NCBI RefSeq assembly: GCF_046630445.1
Contig: NC_092337.1
Span: 356,740,001 to 356,804,000 of the forward strand
DNA length: 64,000 bases
Origin: Rutidosis leptorrhynchoides
Taxonomy: Eukaryota; Streptophyta; Magnoliopsida; Asterales; Asteraceae
Reading direction: 5' to 3'
The translations under genes and the position numbers were made by a program. This document shows, one piece after another, positions 37,526 to 49,384 of this stretch (the stretch's first letter is position 1; every line of letters starts with the position of its first letter). Below the pieces are notes generated by a model. It saw only the letters and a list, made by a program, of their open reading frames with translations. It was not told the origin of the DNA and made no database searches.

Positions 37526-38649
37526 AAATGTATTAAATAATTATTAATATTAATCAAAATAAATTAAAGACATAAATTACGCGGATATGAACTGCCAGCT
37601 ATCCCTTTCCACTTTACAATTTTTTTTCTTCCTTCCTCTATACATCCGTGACTACATCAAACCCTACAACAACGAAATTGATCACCTCATGTTCCCTGCT
37701 TGAATCATTCGACTACCATCATTATTATCGTTTATATGCTACTAATAATTGCTGTTAATCGAAAATGAAACCCAAAAAAATTTATGAACCTGCTCGGCTC
37801 TCATCTTCACGAACCATTCCAGTCAACAGCTCAATTCCATGTAAGTTATCAAAATCTAAAAACGCAGAAGTATTAGGAATAATCTATTTGAACTACCTGC
37901 AAGTTCTTATTCTCTAATTCATTCGATTGACTTCGAATTTGAAAGTCAAAGTTTAGAAACAAAAAGTCAACTGTTATGTTCTTCATGAAATTCGAAGCTG
38001 GGTTGTTGTTTATGGATAAATTGATGAATTACGAGTATTAGGAATGTAATTTCTAACATATTTCATGAAGAAATTAAGACCTTCAAACAACTAGAAATTG
38101 TTTTTGATTTTTGAACTCATATGAGAAGACAAACAGGGTACCTGATACATCCTTCTGTTTGTCTTGATCGATTAAACCCAAACACCATCCAAAAACTACT
38201 ACGTATATTTCTGTTTCGATTGAAAGACCTAAACCAAAAATTGTTAATTTGCTGCTATGGTGGTGATTATTAAATTGCTTGCCGTTTTCTTCTGTTTCTG
38301 ATTGAACTACAGTACACACACACCCAAACCATCGAACTGCTACTGGTCGTGATCCGCTATTGCTTTTATTCTGCTCCTGTTCCGATCAAGCCTCAAAACA
38401 AGTCGAGTTAACACCTGCCGTTTACTTAGGTTTTATGTTCAACCCAAAAGCTCACCTCCTGCGTGTCAGACTAATCTATCTGTTGGACTCCTTTTTTTCG
38501 TAATGGGCCAAGAGCCACTAATTCTTAGCGGGCTGGTAACAATGGGCCTCTCTTGGGCTTCTGTTTCCCTGTTGGGCCAAATCAAGCCTGGGCCACATTT
38601 TGTGCTAGGGACGAGTGAAATGGTTAATCGATACGTATAATTACTGAAA

Positions 38650-38720
38650 TACCGAAATGGTCGAATGGTTGGAGTTGTGTTGGACAAACGGGAGGTCATG
38701 GGTTCGAGACTGGGAAGAGG
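38650..38720 (+). other. tRNA-like module in LTR F
   Basis: A box TGGTCGAATGG (38658-38668) matches the consensus fully; B-box-like GGTTCGAGACT (38701-38711) matches 9 of 11. An ATT run follows from about 38760. Confidence 0.6.
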
Positions 38721-39315
38721 CATTATTATTTTTTAAGGCCTTTACTTAGAGGTAGTAATCTCTTATTATTATTAGTGTTATTATTATTATTGTTATTATT
38801 ATTTTTATTATTAATATTATCATTATAAGTATTATGATTATTAATAACATTATTATTATCATTATTAGTATTGTTATTATTAAAAATTTTTATTATTTCT
38901 ACAACTATATTATTACTATTTATCATTTTTACTACTAGTTTTATCATTATTATAAGTATCATTATTTTTAATATATTATTATCATTATTGTTATTACTAC
39001 AAATAAAATGACTAGTATTATTATCAAAAATTATTATTATCAATATCATTATTAAATCTAATTATCAGTATTATGATCCTTATTTTAGTATTATTATAAT
39101 TATTACTTTTGCAAACAAAAGATATTTATATATAAAAAGTATATTACATACTATATTTTTATATGAAATGTTATTAACTATAATGATAACTAAATTACAT
39201 ATAGCGTATAAATATATTTTAATATATTATAAGTAATAATATAAACACATATATAAATATAAATATTAATTTCAATACATTATATATACATAACATTAAG
39301 TTATAATTTAATAAA

Positions 39316-39318
<3 letters not shown>

Positions 39319-39406
<88 letters not shown>
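39319..39406. repeat. (AT)n microsatellite
   Basis: 88-base AT run in LTR F. Confidence 0.95.
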
Positions 39407-39409
<3 letters not shown>

Positions 39410-39786
39410 TAATAATTATATGTGAATTTATTCGATTACAATTATATGTGGTAATATATCTACATGATATAGGTTCGTGAATCCGAGGCCAACCTTGCAT
39501 TGTTCAGTATCGTTGTATAAATATTTTTACTACAAAATATTGTACTGTGAGTTTCATTTGCTCCCTTTTTAAATGCTTTTGCAATATATATTTTTGGGAC
39601 TGAGAATACATGCACTGCTTTTATAAATGTTTGACGAAATAGACACAAGTATTCAAAAATTACATTCTATGGTTGGATTATCGAAATCGAATATGCCCCT
39701 TTTTAGCTTGGTAGCCTAAGAATTAGGGAAATGACCCTTAATTGACGCGAATCCTAAAGATAGATCTATGGACCTTGACATGTCCC

Positions 39787-39918
39787 ACTCGGGTTACGAA
39801 TGCTTTAGTACTTCGATTATCATGTCAGATGAGAGTCCCGGAATGATGGGGATATTCCATCTGGACGAATACATTACATTTGGTTACATCGAAGTACTAA
39901 AGCATTCGTAACCCGAGT
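39787..39918. repeat. 29-bp perfect inverted repeat around an inverted LTR-end scrap
   Basis: 39787-39815 is the exact reverse complement of 39890-39918. Between them, about 39858-39889 (CCATCTGGACGAAT...) is the family's LTR terminal sequence in the opposite orientation to F. This is a fold-back rearrangement at the end of F. Confidence 0.9.
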
Positions 39919-39929
39919 TCAAGTTCCGC

Positions 39930-40621
39930 CGCTGATTATATACTATGTTTATTATATGCGTATTTATATTATATTCATATTATATATACATATTATATTA
40001 TATTTATTTTATTATACGTGTTTATATTATATTTATATTTATACTAATTATATACATATTTATTATATTTATTTTTATTATTATATTTATATCTCGGTCA
40101 TATGTAGTATGTATAATAGTTTTTATGCGACACGATAAAATTATAAAAGCTTGCATGACGTACATGTAATATCAATTGCAACCGAAGATTGCGGTAAATA
40201 AAGAATGTAGGAAATGAAGAAATTATGACGTGTATAATAAATACTTATATAATATAAACACATGTATAATAAATACTTATATAATATAATATAAACACAT
40301 ATATAATAAACAAATATAAATATAAATATAATAATACGTAGTTAATAACTTTAAATATAAATACGGGTATAAATAAATATAATAATACGTATGTAATAAA
40401 TAATAAATATGATAATAATACGTATATTATAAATATAAATATAATATAAACATGTATAATAATATAAATATAATATGATACGTATATATAAATATGAATA
40501 TACTATAAATATAAAATACGTATATAATAAACTAAAAGTATAATAAACTATGTTTATAATAAATATCAAAAAATACGTGTATAATAAATATTAATATGTG
40601 TATAGTAAATATAAATATGTA
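39930..40621. other. AT-rich quasi-palindromic interior of element H
   Basis: Left half (39930-40120) repeats TTTATATTATA-like words; right half (40230-40620) repeats their complement with ATACGTATATAATAAA. They flank a more complex 100-base centre (40130-40230). No gene seen. Confidence 0.45.
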
Positions 40622-40860
40622 TATAATATTTGTATATCACAAGGATCACTCATGTAACATTTGTAAATAAAAAAAAGTGAGAAATAAATGAAAGGACGAA
40701 TATACACCTAAATTAACGGACTTTTTCAACAGTTGCTAGAGGCAGGACCACTCACATAACATTTGTAAATCACAGGGATCATCCAACTAAAAATAAAAAC
40801 ATGAGGGACTCTGTAAAATTTGGTGTAAAACATAGGAACTATCCAAGTAATTTTTTTTCT
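40622..40860 (-). repeat. Element H right arm
   Basis: Inverted copy of the left arm, without the T insertion, so it shows the pre-insertion sequence GTGGTCC, TGCCTC. Confidence 0.6.
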
Positions 40861-40992
40861 TATATATAACGAAGATAAAGAGATAACGACGCGTATGGAT
40901 ACGTATGTATTACGTGATCGGCAGTGGAAAACGCTAGCTGTCAACTCTTTCCAATTTTTGTATTTTCTACGGGACACTAACTATTTTTGTTA

Positions 40993-41362
40993 GACCACTC
41001 CCAACGAGCTCCGCCCTCACACCCGCCCTCGACCGCCCTCGAGGGCGCCGTTGGCATTCTACCCGCCCTCGGCCGCCCTCGATTCTCTTTCTTCCTTCCG
41101 TGCTGGTGTCGGTCATGGCTATAATATTTCGAGGACGTGATTTTTTCCTCTCTCCTATATTTGTGCTTTATTTACTTGTACCACTACCATTAACAACTTG
41201 TACATTAATTAATTAATTAATTTTTGTGGGTATGTGATGGGACGAAGTATTTAGTGGTGTGTGAAGGGGAGGAAGTGAAAAATAAATGGAAAGAGAAAGC
41301 TGATGTGGCGCTGATATGGCGGTGTGTTCTGGGGAGAAAGTACGTCATGGTTGGGAGTGGTC
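40993..41362. mobile_element. Short TIR element with TTA duplication (PIF/Harbinger-like MITE)
   Basis: 370 bp with perfect 13-bp terminal inverted repeats, GACCACTCCCAAC (40993-41005) and GTTGGGAGTGGTC (41350-41362), flanked by TTA (40990-40992 and 41363-41365). A TTA/TAA duplication and short size fit Tourist-type MITEs. The left interior has repeated CCGCCCTCG words. No coding capacity. It lies about 390 bp beyond the stop codon of the host gene. Confidence 0.8.
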
Positions 41363-41751
41363 TTAATCGCCAAAATTTTCATTAAATGATTGATTAAGTA
41401 ACCAAAAATATATTATTTGAACAAATTACATATATAACTAATTTGATATCTAGTATCTAATGCTCAATTATGCAACAAAGACGGAAGTATATTTAACTAA
41501 AAAGAAGACTATCATAATTTGCTTGGATTACACAGATACACCAAATTTAAAAATAAAAAAGATTTTATTAATGACATATAACACATATTATCGTAATTTA
41601 TACGGAGTAATATAAAAAATTACTGTAGTAAATTGCTATCAACGTTACGAAAAAAGATTGCTCTTTCATCCATAGAATCTGATACTAATTACGACCCATG
41701 AATTCAACCTTTTCTGTACACAAACTTTGTATGGTAATCTTTATATAAAAT

Positions 41752-42246
41752 TCAACAAAACGCTATCATACCCATTATTAAGCCAACCACCACCATAAGC
41801 TGCGGTATCGCCACCGTGAAGCTCCTACGCGCCGCCGAGACAGATTGAACAACCGGGTATATATCTCCTGGTGGACCAGATACGTATATATAATTAGGTG
41901 GAGCTTTTCCACTTCCACCACTACTACCACCGCCGCCGCCGGAATACGGCGGTGGTGGACAATATACACCGGGAGATGGTGACGGTTTCTTAGGTGGTGA
42001 TGGTGGTGGTGGTGACGGTGGTGGTGGTGACGGTGCCGGTGGTGGTGGTGATGGAGCCGGTGGTGGTGGACTACTGTAACAAGTAGTACCACAAGGACAA
42101 CTACCACACTTGACTTCATCATTTGGTTGGTTTGTAGCCGCCGGAGTTGTGTCGTCAAGTTTTCTCAGGCTCTTTGATTTCATCGGAGATGAAAGCACCG
42201 ATGCTGCTACAATCATAAACACCATAATTCGGAAAGATAGACTCAT
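41752..42246 (-). CDS. Hydroxyproline-rich (extensin-like) secreted protein, 164 aa
   Basis: Intronless minus-strand gene, the only convincing host gene. Residues 1-20 form a signal peptide (basic start, then IMVFMIVAASVLSS). A Cys-rich box CGSCPCGTTC (about 47-56) is followed by a Pro-rich core with repeated SPPPP and APSPPPP (about 58-95), the extensin-type site for proline hydroxylation and arabinosylation. Then come VYCPPPPYSGGGGG, a Gly/Ser linker and a conserved-looking PPNYIYVSGPPGDIYP. The C-terminus is hydrophobic (VVVGLIMGMIAFC), compatible with a GPI-anchor signal or membrane segment. Likely a cell-wall or cell-surface glycoprotein. The start was chosen as the first ATG giving a signal peptide. 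Product class is clear; exact orthologue unknown. Confidence 0.85.
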   Translation of the reverse strand: MSLSFRIMVFMIVAASVLSSPMKSKSLRKLDDTTPAATNQPNDEVKCGSCPCGTTCYSSPPPPAPSPPPPAPSPPPPSPPPPSPPKKPSPSPGVYCPPPPYSGGGGGSSGGSGKAPPNYIYVSGPPGDIYPVVQSVSAARRSFTVAIPQLMVVVGLIMGMIAFC

Positions 42247-42330
42247 GTTTAAGTTTCAATCACAAAATATGTTTTTGTGTTTGATTTTGAAAGTATAGTT
42301 GGACAGAAATTGATATGTAAATGGGTGACG

Positions 42331-42398
42331 TCGGCGATGGTGGTGCCGGCCGCGATGGTGGTGGTGGGTGGTGGTGGTTATGGTGATGGTGGTTTTAA
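42331..42398. repeat. GGT-rich simple repeat upstream of the host gene
   Basis: Imperfect GGT/GAT tract lying 85-150 bases 5' of the ATG (on the gene strand ACC-rich), probably in the 5' leader. A TTATAGATTA element near 42468 (gene strand) is a weak TATA candidate. Confidence 0.5.
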
Positions 42399-42767
42399 GA
42401 AGGTATGAAATGAAGGTTCCTTGCGAGTGTTGATTGTATTGTGTTTGTAAGTTGGTGGGTTGGCTTAATCTATAAGCTAGTCACTACCAAATTTTGATAG
42501 CATATGCATGTGGTGTGTAGCTAATGGTTGGGACCCATTATATGCTAGTTTTCATTATCTTATTTAATTTAATTATTTAACTTGACTTACACTCTTACTT
42601 TATCTTAATTATTTGTAATTTTTTTAGTACTCCAATAAGGCTTTTTAAGACTTAATGTTGAAAAAGTTATTAGACTTTTATATTGTAGAACGGAAATCAA
42701 AAGTTCATACCAGAATATGGATCAGTCATCATATCTTAAATAGTGACATTTGTTTTGTCATTTTAAA

Positions 42768-42942
42768 GACAAAATTACATGGATGTTCAAAATTACAATC
42801 GGAGTTCAAAAAATTTTTTTTAACTTGAGAGGTCACTGTGGTATGCATCCGTTTCATGGAGAGTCCAATTCACTAACAGCTGTTAAATTTTCTGTTTAAT
42901 CCCATCATGTGCAGTGCATATGAGGGTAATATTGTCACTCCC
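42768..42942 (+). repeat. MULE left terminal inverted repeat
   Basis: Shares CATCCGTTTCATGG, GTCCAATTCACTAACAGC and CCCATCATGTGCAGTGCA blocks with the inverted right end. Confidence 0.85.
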
Positions 42943-44132
42943 AAAACCCAACAACAACCTGCTACTTTTTTCTTGAAAACCTCTCTATGCAAATTTAATC
43001 TAAACCCCATTTACCTTCATCTACACCATTTACTTTACATATGTAAATTAATTAAACTTATGCTTAACTAAACTATGTATAAAGTTATGCACCAAACGCT
43101 ATCCAAAGATTGAATACTGAACATACAACGCTCATATCATCACCTACATCTTTTATATTGGTGTACAACAGTAATAATATATGAAACTTGAACTACACAA
43201 TAAATAATGCTTTTAAGTTTTAAATCTAATCAAAACTTGAACTTAACATTTATTCTAAACCTTTTTCCGATTCTAACTAAACCTAATTCGACATTTAAAA
43301 GTAATTAAATCTTCAATGAACGAACTTGGATTTTTTTTCTCAAAAAGTCAACCTGATAAAAATCGGATTAAACAAAGAAATCGATAGTTGTAACTTTCAC
43401 GATTCATTGAACAGATGCTTCTAACCTTATACGAACTCCTAATTTTGAGACATAATCTAAAATTTTGGAAAGCTCGTCTTCTTCGATCAGACATATCTCA
43501 AAATCCAAATTAGGATATTTTCAAAAAGAACCCAATAAACTCAGATCTAAAGCTAACTAAATTAAAAAATCATAACAAAATAAGTCAAATATCATTATAG
43601 TAAAAATGCATGTGGATTTACAAAGCCAACAAGAGGCATCATCGTCACAGATATGTGCTAAGTGAATCATTCGGCTGCACTCTGTCAATACACATATATC
43701 AATGTGACTAAATTAATCCGGTACGGTTTTTGCATCACCATTTAATTCGATATGGTTTTTGCGTCACCGTTACTTCCATCATCGCTGGTATTCGTAATAC
43801 TCTAAACGGCAGTAGAAACATGTTTAACCAGATTTTGATTCAAAGAAAGGCGTTTAACCAGATCTGCACTTGTGGTCCTTGTTGATGAAGAAAAAAAAAT
43901 ATAGATCTAATCTTGATTTTGTGATGACGGTGTTGGTTTTTGATCAGCCATCTTCATGAGAAGCTAGTGATATTCTTGGTTAATTGTAAAAGTGTTTGAG
44001 TTAGATTGAGAATTGATTTTGAAAGTGTTTGGTTGAGGATTGATTTTGGAAGTGCTTAATTGAGAGATAACTAATGGTGATGATAATAGGGTTAGGTTTA
44101 ATTGGGTGGGCTTGAGTGAAAGAGAAGACAAA

Positions 44133-44318
44133 AAATGACGATTTTACCCTCATGTGCACTGCACATGATGGGATTAAACGGAAAATTTAACAGCTGTTAG
44201 TGAATTGGACTCCCCATGAAACGGATGCATACCACAGTGACCCTTCAAGTCAAAAAAATTCTTTTGGACTCCAGTTGTAATTTTGAACATACCACAGGGA
44301 CCCCCATGTAATTTTGTC
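44133..44318 (-). repeat. MULE right terminal inverted repeat
   Basis: Inverted copy of 42768-42942, about 15 bp longer. Confidence 0.85.
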
Positions 44319-44327
44319 CATTTTAAA

Positions 44328-45039
44328 TTTATTATCTTTGTCAAATTTTCCAAATCATGTATGTATAGACTACTGCGCGCCCTAGTAGGTAACTAGGAAG
44401 TGGCCGTTGTCCCACTTCGTTGGGCCAGAAAATTTGAGCCTACTAAACGAAGTTTGTTTAAAAAAAAAAAAGAATTACTGTAGCGGGTACTGTTTATTCG
44501 TGCCGGCTGTTATATATATTGTAAATTAAATTAAACATTTGCCCACTACATCTTTCTCTGGGCCTTTCTTATCTTTCGCCATCGGCTCTCGTTAACCCAT
44601 GTTACCCTTTAACTAAGATAAACACTAAATTGTTAAAGATCATGTTAGTGAGTCCTGCATCGATCACTCTAACAGAATTCATGGGACTCACAATTTTTTT
44701 ATTTGTACCCTGTGTTTAATTGCTTTTACACTTTATATTTTATAAGTATATTTGTAAGTATTATTTAGTAATAAATAGAAAGTGTCTAGTTAAAGAAATG
44801 TTGAAGTTTTTTAGGATGATGTGGTGTTGATATGGAGGGAAATTCTTTTAAAGAGTGTTAAGATAGAGAGAAACATTAAAGTGAGTGATTATAATATTTT
44901 TCATCGTAGCTTTAGTTTGTAATTTTACCACCTAAAAAATTATGGAGAATTGAAAAATAAAAAAAGTTGAAAAGAGATATTAAAAATTCGAAAAGGGAAA
45001 GGGCTTGACAAAACAACTTATAAAAGTTAAGGGAAGAAT
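44328..45039. other. Intergenic stretch
   Basis: AT-rich with a poly(A) run at 44461-44471. No ORF or element recognised. TTAGTGAGTCCTGCAT and ATGGGACTCAC (44646-44690) form a weak local inverted repeat. Confidence 0.4.
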
Positions 45040-45586
45040 TTTTTTTCTTTTTTTTTTTTTTGAAAAGCAAAAAAGTTTTATTAATAAAAGAATTATGTAC
45101 AATGATATATCGCGAATACAATGAATTAAAAGAACAACACAACATTAAGATACGAATGGTACGAGGTTAACTATCAGCAGCCTTATTTTGGTGCATGAAG
45201 CCTTTTTCTTAATTTGCAACAAATACTTTTGGATTTGATAAAGTGAGCCATTCGAGATTTCATTTCTTCCAACGAACCGAGATTCATGCAAAAGATTTTA
45301 TGTATACATCATTTACCAACGAAGCACTGTTTGAAGATTTTTTTAATTGGATGTTGTGGTGTTTCGATTTTTTCAAATGATATATCTGATTACCCATTGC
45401 ACGGCATGCCAAAGAAGTTTATTGATAGATGTTTTTAGACATGAGCCATTGCCATTAAAGAAGTCCATGATATTAGTATTGCTTACTCCGAACATGGACC
45501 AACATTTACGAACTTTATGCCAAACTTCTGCTGCATATTTGCAATGCGATAAGGAGTGATTACATGTTTCAATATCACCATTACAC
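45040..45586 (-). pseudogene. LINE remnant, 3' part (zinc-binding RT domain and poly(A) end)
   Basis: The minus strand reads NGDIETCNHSLSHCKYAAEV, then WHKVRKCW and LLWHAVQWVIRYI, the C-terminal zf-RVT-type segment of plant L1 LINEs, followed by stops. The T-rich tract at 45045-45061 is the minus-strand poly(A) tail, with AATAAA just before it. It continues upstream at 49888-50710, interrupted by solo LTR D. Removing the LTR and one TSD copy restores the frame as PLCNGDIE, making the CPLC...H...C zinc motif. Confidence 0.82.
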
Positions 45587-46241
45587 TGTGACGACCCGGA
45601 AATTTCTGACCAAATTTAAACTTAATCTTTATATGTTTCCGACACGATAAGCAAAGTCTGTAATATTGAGTCTCGAAAATTTTGAAACTATGTTCATGTA
45701 TTCATTTACCCTTCAACTATTCCCAACGATTCACGAACAATTATATTTAACTTGATGTGCATATATAATTATATATATAAATACTAATTGAAAACATTAA
45801 CAAAGTATTACGTGTATGATACCGTACATTAAACTTATTGGTTTCCATATCTATTTGATATATTGAACTATCAAAGTTAAAAGATAATATCAAATGACTG
45901 AATTATCAAATACATTGTGATATGATTACGTGTCTCTGTTGTGAGCTCCACTGTGATTCAAGAGATCATTTTATTTTTAACGGTATTCGGAATAAATGGT
46001 AAAGTGATCTACAAGTAGGCATAAAGTGTCAAATAACGAAAGTTAGACAAACGTTAGTGGAGAATTGAATTTCATAATATTCGATTGATTTATTTCCAAA
46101 CGTGCGAAAACGTTTTTCGATACAATAGGAATTGATTATTAAAATGTTTTTGTTTGAATAACTTAATTTGAATATATACAATAGGTTGGAATGTTGGTTA
46201 TTAAATATATACATAAACTCGCAACGTGTATTTAAAACATG

Positions 46242-46242
<1 letters not shown>

Positions 46243-46301
<59 letters not shown>
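46243..46301. repeat. (AT)n microsatellite
   Basis: AT run in LTR D. Confidence 0.95.
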
Positions 46302-46304
<3 letters not shown>

Positions 46305-47016
46305 TTCAAATTAGTTAAGTAAACGATAATAACACTTGTTTATTGATTCGACTGATAATTAAATATATTAATTAGAATGTTTGAGAAATTAAAATAAACA
46401 TTGGCGCATAAAGGAATTTTATCAATTTAAGCTTTAAAGTGTAAACGTTACGTGTTATAATAATTTCTATTATTTAAACGATTTTAAAATAAACTTTGAA
46501 ATATAATTGATTTTGAAAAACTAAATATTATTAAATAAATATTTCAATTATATATAATATGTACAAATTTATTTCTAAATGAAAATATATTTATATTTTA
46601 CAAAGTGATAAATATAATATAAACTTAGTCATAAAACGTTTGATTTAAAATAATATATTTTGATAACCAACGAGACATTGATTTATAGAAGCAAATGACC
46701 ACAACACTCAAATGTAAAGGTTATACTTTGGGTAATATAGTCTATCGATGATTAAGTCTAATTATTGATAAAAGTACATGTCACGAAACATAAAGTACTA
46801 GTTTTCTAAGCGTACGAAAATGCGTTCGAGAAACCGGAACCGGTACGTAAGTCGAGCGTTAACGTACAATTCATCGGTGCTAAAATTACAAATCAACTAT
46901 GCACGAGAATATAATATAATATTTAATTAATTCTAAAGATTAAATATATTATATATTAAATAATATATATATAATGTGTGTGTAGGAGTTTTACGCCATT
47001 TATGTGTTGTAAACAA

Positions 47017-47068
47017 GACTCATGCGATCGCATGAGTCTCTCCACCCAATCTCATGCGATCGCATGAG
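47017..47068. repeat. Two perfect palindromes sharing core ATGCGATCGCAT
   Basis: A 22-bp palindrome (47017-47038, half-site GACTCATGCGA) and an 18-bp palindrome (47051-47068, half-site CTCATGCGA), separated by 12 bases. Confidence 0.95.
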
Positions 47069-47156
47069 GGGTAGGTGGAGTTAACATGGCTATAAAGCTC
47101 AAACGCATTTCAGTTTTCAATTCATTCATCTTTCTATCTCGAATTCTCTCAATATA

Positions 47157-47225
47157 TATTATTATTATTATTATTAATATTATTAATATTATTATTATTA
47201 TTATTATTATTAAGATTATTATTAT
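47157..47225. repeat. (ATT)n microsatellite
   Basis: ATT-rich run in LTR D; further ATT runs at about 47935-48005. Confidence 0.9.
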
Positions 47226-47934
47226 TATTAATCGTATTATTATTATTATTAGTCGTAGTATTATTATTAGTATTTACATAAAATATTACGACGAGGTTAT
47301 GAGCAAGTTATTTCAAACGGATTTTTCGAGTGAGATGGAGCTAAGGAAATTATGGGTTATAGTTATGGAGGTTATGGGTATTGTTCGGGGGTTTTGCTCT
47401 TGAGGTCAAACTAGTGTTTATCATTCCCGTTGCGTCTACGTACTTTCCTGCAATATTGAATCACAATATTGATACGTGAGCATTCATATCTTATCTTTTA
47501 TATATTAATAGTGTATCCCTGACTAGTGCTCGAGTATATATGATTATGCATGCTTGTATGCTTAGTTTCGTCGTTAAATAGTTTATGATAAATCATGAGT
47601 TTAATACATATGCTACTGAGATAAGGTATATGATATGCATGTCGTTGGAAAGCTGACAAAAAATTAATAACTTTTTATTTAGTAAGCGTATGGTTTCGAT
47701 GAACGGATTAAAAGATATAGTCAACTGAATTATCATTTAGTATTATTATTAAAATGAATATTATTATTACTATCGTCATTATTATAGTCGTTATTATTAT
47801 TATCTAATAATAATAATAGTTATTATTATTATTATTATCATTATCGTTATTAATATAAGTATTATCATTAAAAGTTGTTATTGTTATTATTATTACTATC
47901 GTTATTATCATTAAGATTACTATTAATATTATTA

Positions 47935-47978
<44 letters not shown>

Positions 47979-49290
47979 TTATTATTATTATTATTATTAT
48001 TATAATAATATTTATTATTATTAGTATCATTATCATTAAAACTAATATTAGTATCATCTAACTATTATGATTACTGTTATTATCATTATTATGAATGCGA
48101 TATAAAAGAGGACTAAAAGCTATTAAACAAATCGATTTAGGAAATAATAAGTATAAGTATCACGATGAAATTAAAATATTGTAAGATATTGATTTAGATA
48201 AAAATATCGCTTTCATTATTTTTGTATCATTATTATTATTATTAAAAGTATCATCAATATTAAAACTATAATTTTTATTAAAACTATCATTTTTAATAGA
48301 AATATCATTGTTATTATAAAATATCACTATCATTATCATTTTAGTATTATTATAATTAAAAATTATCATTTTGAATAAAATTATTATTTTTATATAAAAT
48401 ATTATTATTATTACAGTTAGTATTAAAAAGTATCGTTATTTTAAATTTATCATGATTATCATTTTATCATAATTAATATCATCATTAGTAAATATAAATA
48501 TTGTTATTTATTGTTGGTAGAATAATAATAATAATAATTATTATTACAAAATAGTACAACTTTTACTTATTATTATTATTATCAATATTATTTTATCAAA
48601 AAAATATGCGATACAAAGATATTTTTACCACACGTAATATAATTACATTAATAATACATACTACTATATTTTTATGATATTAAGTGAACTTTATAAATTA
48701 TATTACTTAAGATATATAAAAGTATATTTTTATCATATATAAATTTTAATATAAATTTTTATTTATTAATAAATGACTTGTATTATTTTTACTCTAATAA
48801 AATCTGATAAATATATTTAAATATATAAAACGACTATTAAAGATTATAAACATGTATGGATTTTGTAAATCATCTTGGGTCAAATTGACTTTTGTTGACT
48901 TTTGCATATCGATCTCGAGTATTAGGATTGTGATACACTATGACTTGACCTAAATTGTTAGCCAGATATTGACCAACATATAAATATATATATTAATATA
49001 GGTTCGTGAATCTGAGGCCAACCTTACACTTGTTCAATGACGTCATATGTATTTTTACTACGAAATACAATATTGTGAGTTTCATTACTCCCTTTTTATA
49101 TATTTTTGGGCTGAGAATACATGCGTTGCTTTTATAAATGTTTTACAAAATAGACACAAGCACTTGAAACAACATTCTATGGTTGGATTATTATACCAGA
49201 TATCACCTCTATTAGCTTGGTAACATAATAATTAGTGTTTATTATAATTGCCACTAATTGACGCGAATCATAAAGATAGAAATTCTCTAA

Positions 49291-49384
49291 CAGACGAGCG
49301 GTTCTGTTCTCTACAGACGAGTGGTTCTGTCGATCTATTCTCTACAGACGAGTGGTTCTGTCTCTACAGACGAGTGGTTATGTT
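49291..49384. repeat. Minisatellite, four units of CAGACGAGTGGTTCTGT
   Basis: Four copies of a 17-base core with spacers of 5-14 bases (TCTCTA, CGATCTATTCTCTA). Found only in LTR D, at the place where E and F read GATCTACGGGCAC or GATCTATGGACC. Confidence 0.9.

Larger units (their letters stand above)
36549..39858 (+). mobile_element. LTR F fragment (big-LTR family), end lost
   Basis: Starts TGTGACGACCCGG and follows the family plan: GATTCACGAAC near 36690, AT/ATT core, tRNA-like module, GGTTCGTGAATC near 39470, TATA block near 39615. It is collinear up to a block ending in GGGGATATTC. The final 500 bases, PBS and internal region are absent. The break coincides with the inverted duplication at 39787-39918. 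Confidence 0.82.
27213..40860. mobile_element. Element H: diverged long inverted-repeat element hosting T and F
   Basis: The left arm (27213-27299 continued at 36260-36375) and the right arm (about 40622-40860) are inverted copies of one sequence of about 200-240 bp. They share GATTTACAAATG, GTGGTCCT, TGCCTC, CAACTGTT, GTCCTTTCA and TTATTTCTCAC blocks at roughly 75-80% identity by eye. Element T sits inside the left arm. The interior (36376-40621) holds LTR fragment F and AT-rich sequence. A non-autonomous TIR transposon is the likely origin, but no clear outer target duplication was found. Two independent inverted copies cannot be excluded. Confidence 0.5.
42768..44318. mobile_element. Non-autonomous MULE-like element (1551 bp)
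   Basis: Long terminal inverted repeats (about 42768-42942 and 44133-44318) begin GACAAAATTACATGG and end CCATGTAATTTTGTC. They are flanked by a perfect 9-bp duplication CATTTTAAA (42759-42767 and 44319-44327), the hallmark of Mutator superfamily insertion. The left repeat lacks about 15 bases (GGTCCCTGTGGTAT region) present in the right one. No transposase. On the minus strand at 43957-43803 there is a start codon and short open stretches (MKMADQKPTP; after an in-frame stop, TSADLVKRLSLNQNL) that could be a decayed captured gene fragment. Confidence 0.85.

Noticed and set aside
41778-42158. His-rich 126-aa frame overlapping the host gene
   Set aside because: A shadow of the CCA/CCG proline codons of the real gene in another frame; it has no signal peptide.
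47017-47068. Bacterial or cyanobacterial origin suggested by GCGATCGC palindromes
   Set aside because: They are embedded in a plant LTR with family-wide landmarks; the resemblance to the cyanobacterial octamer is coincidental.
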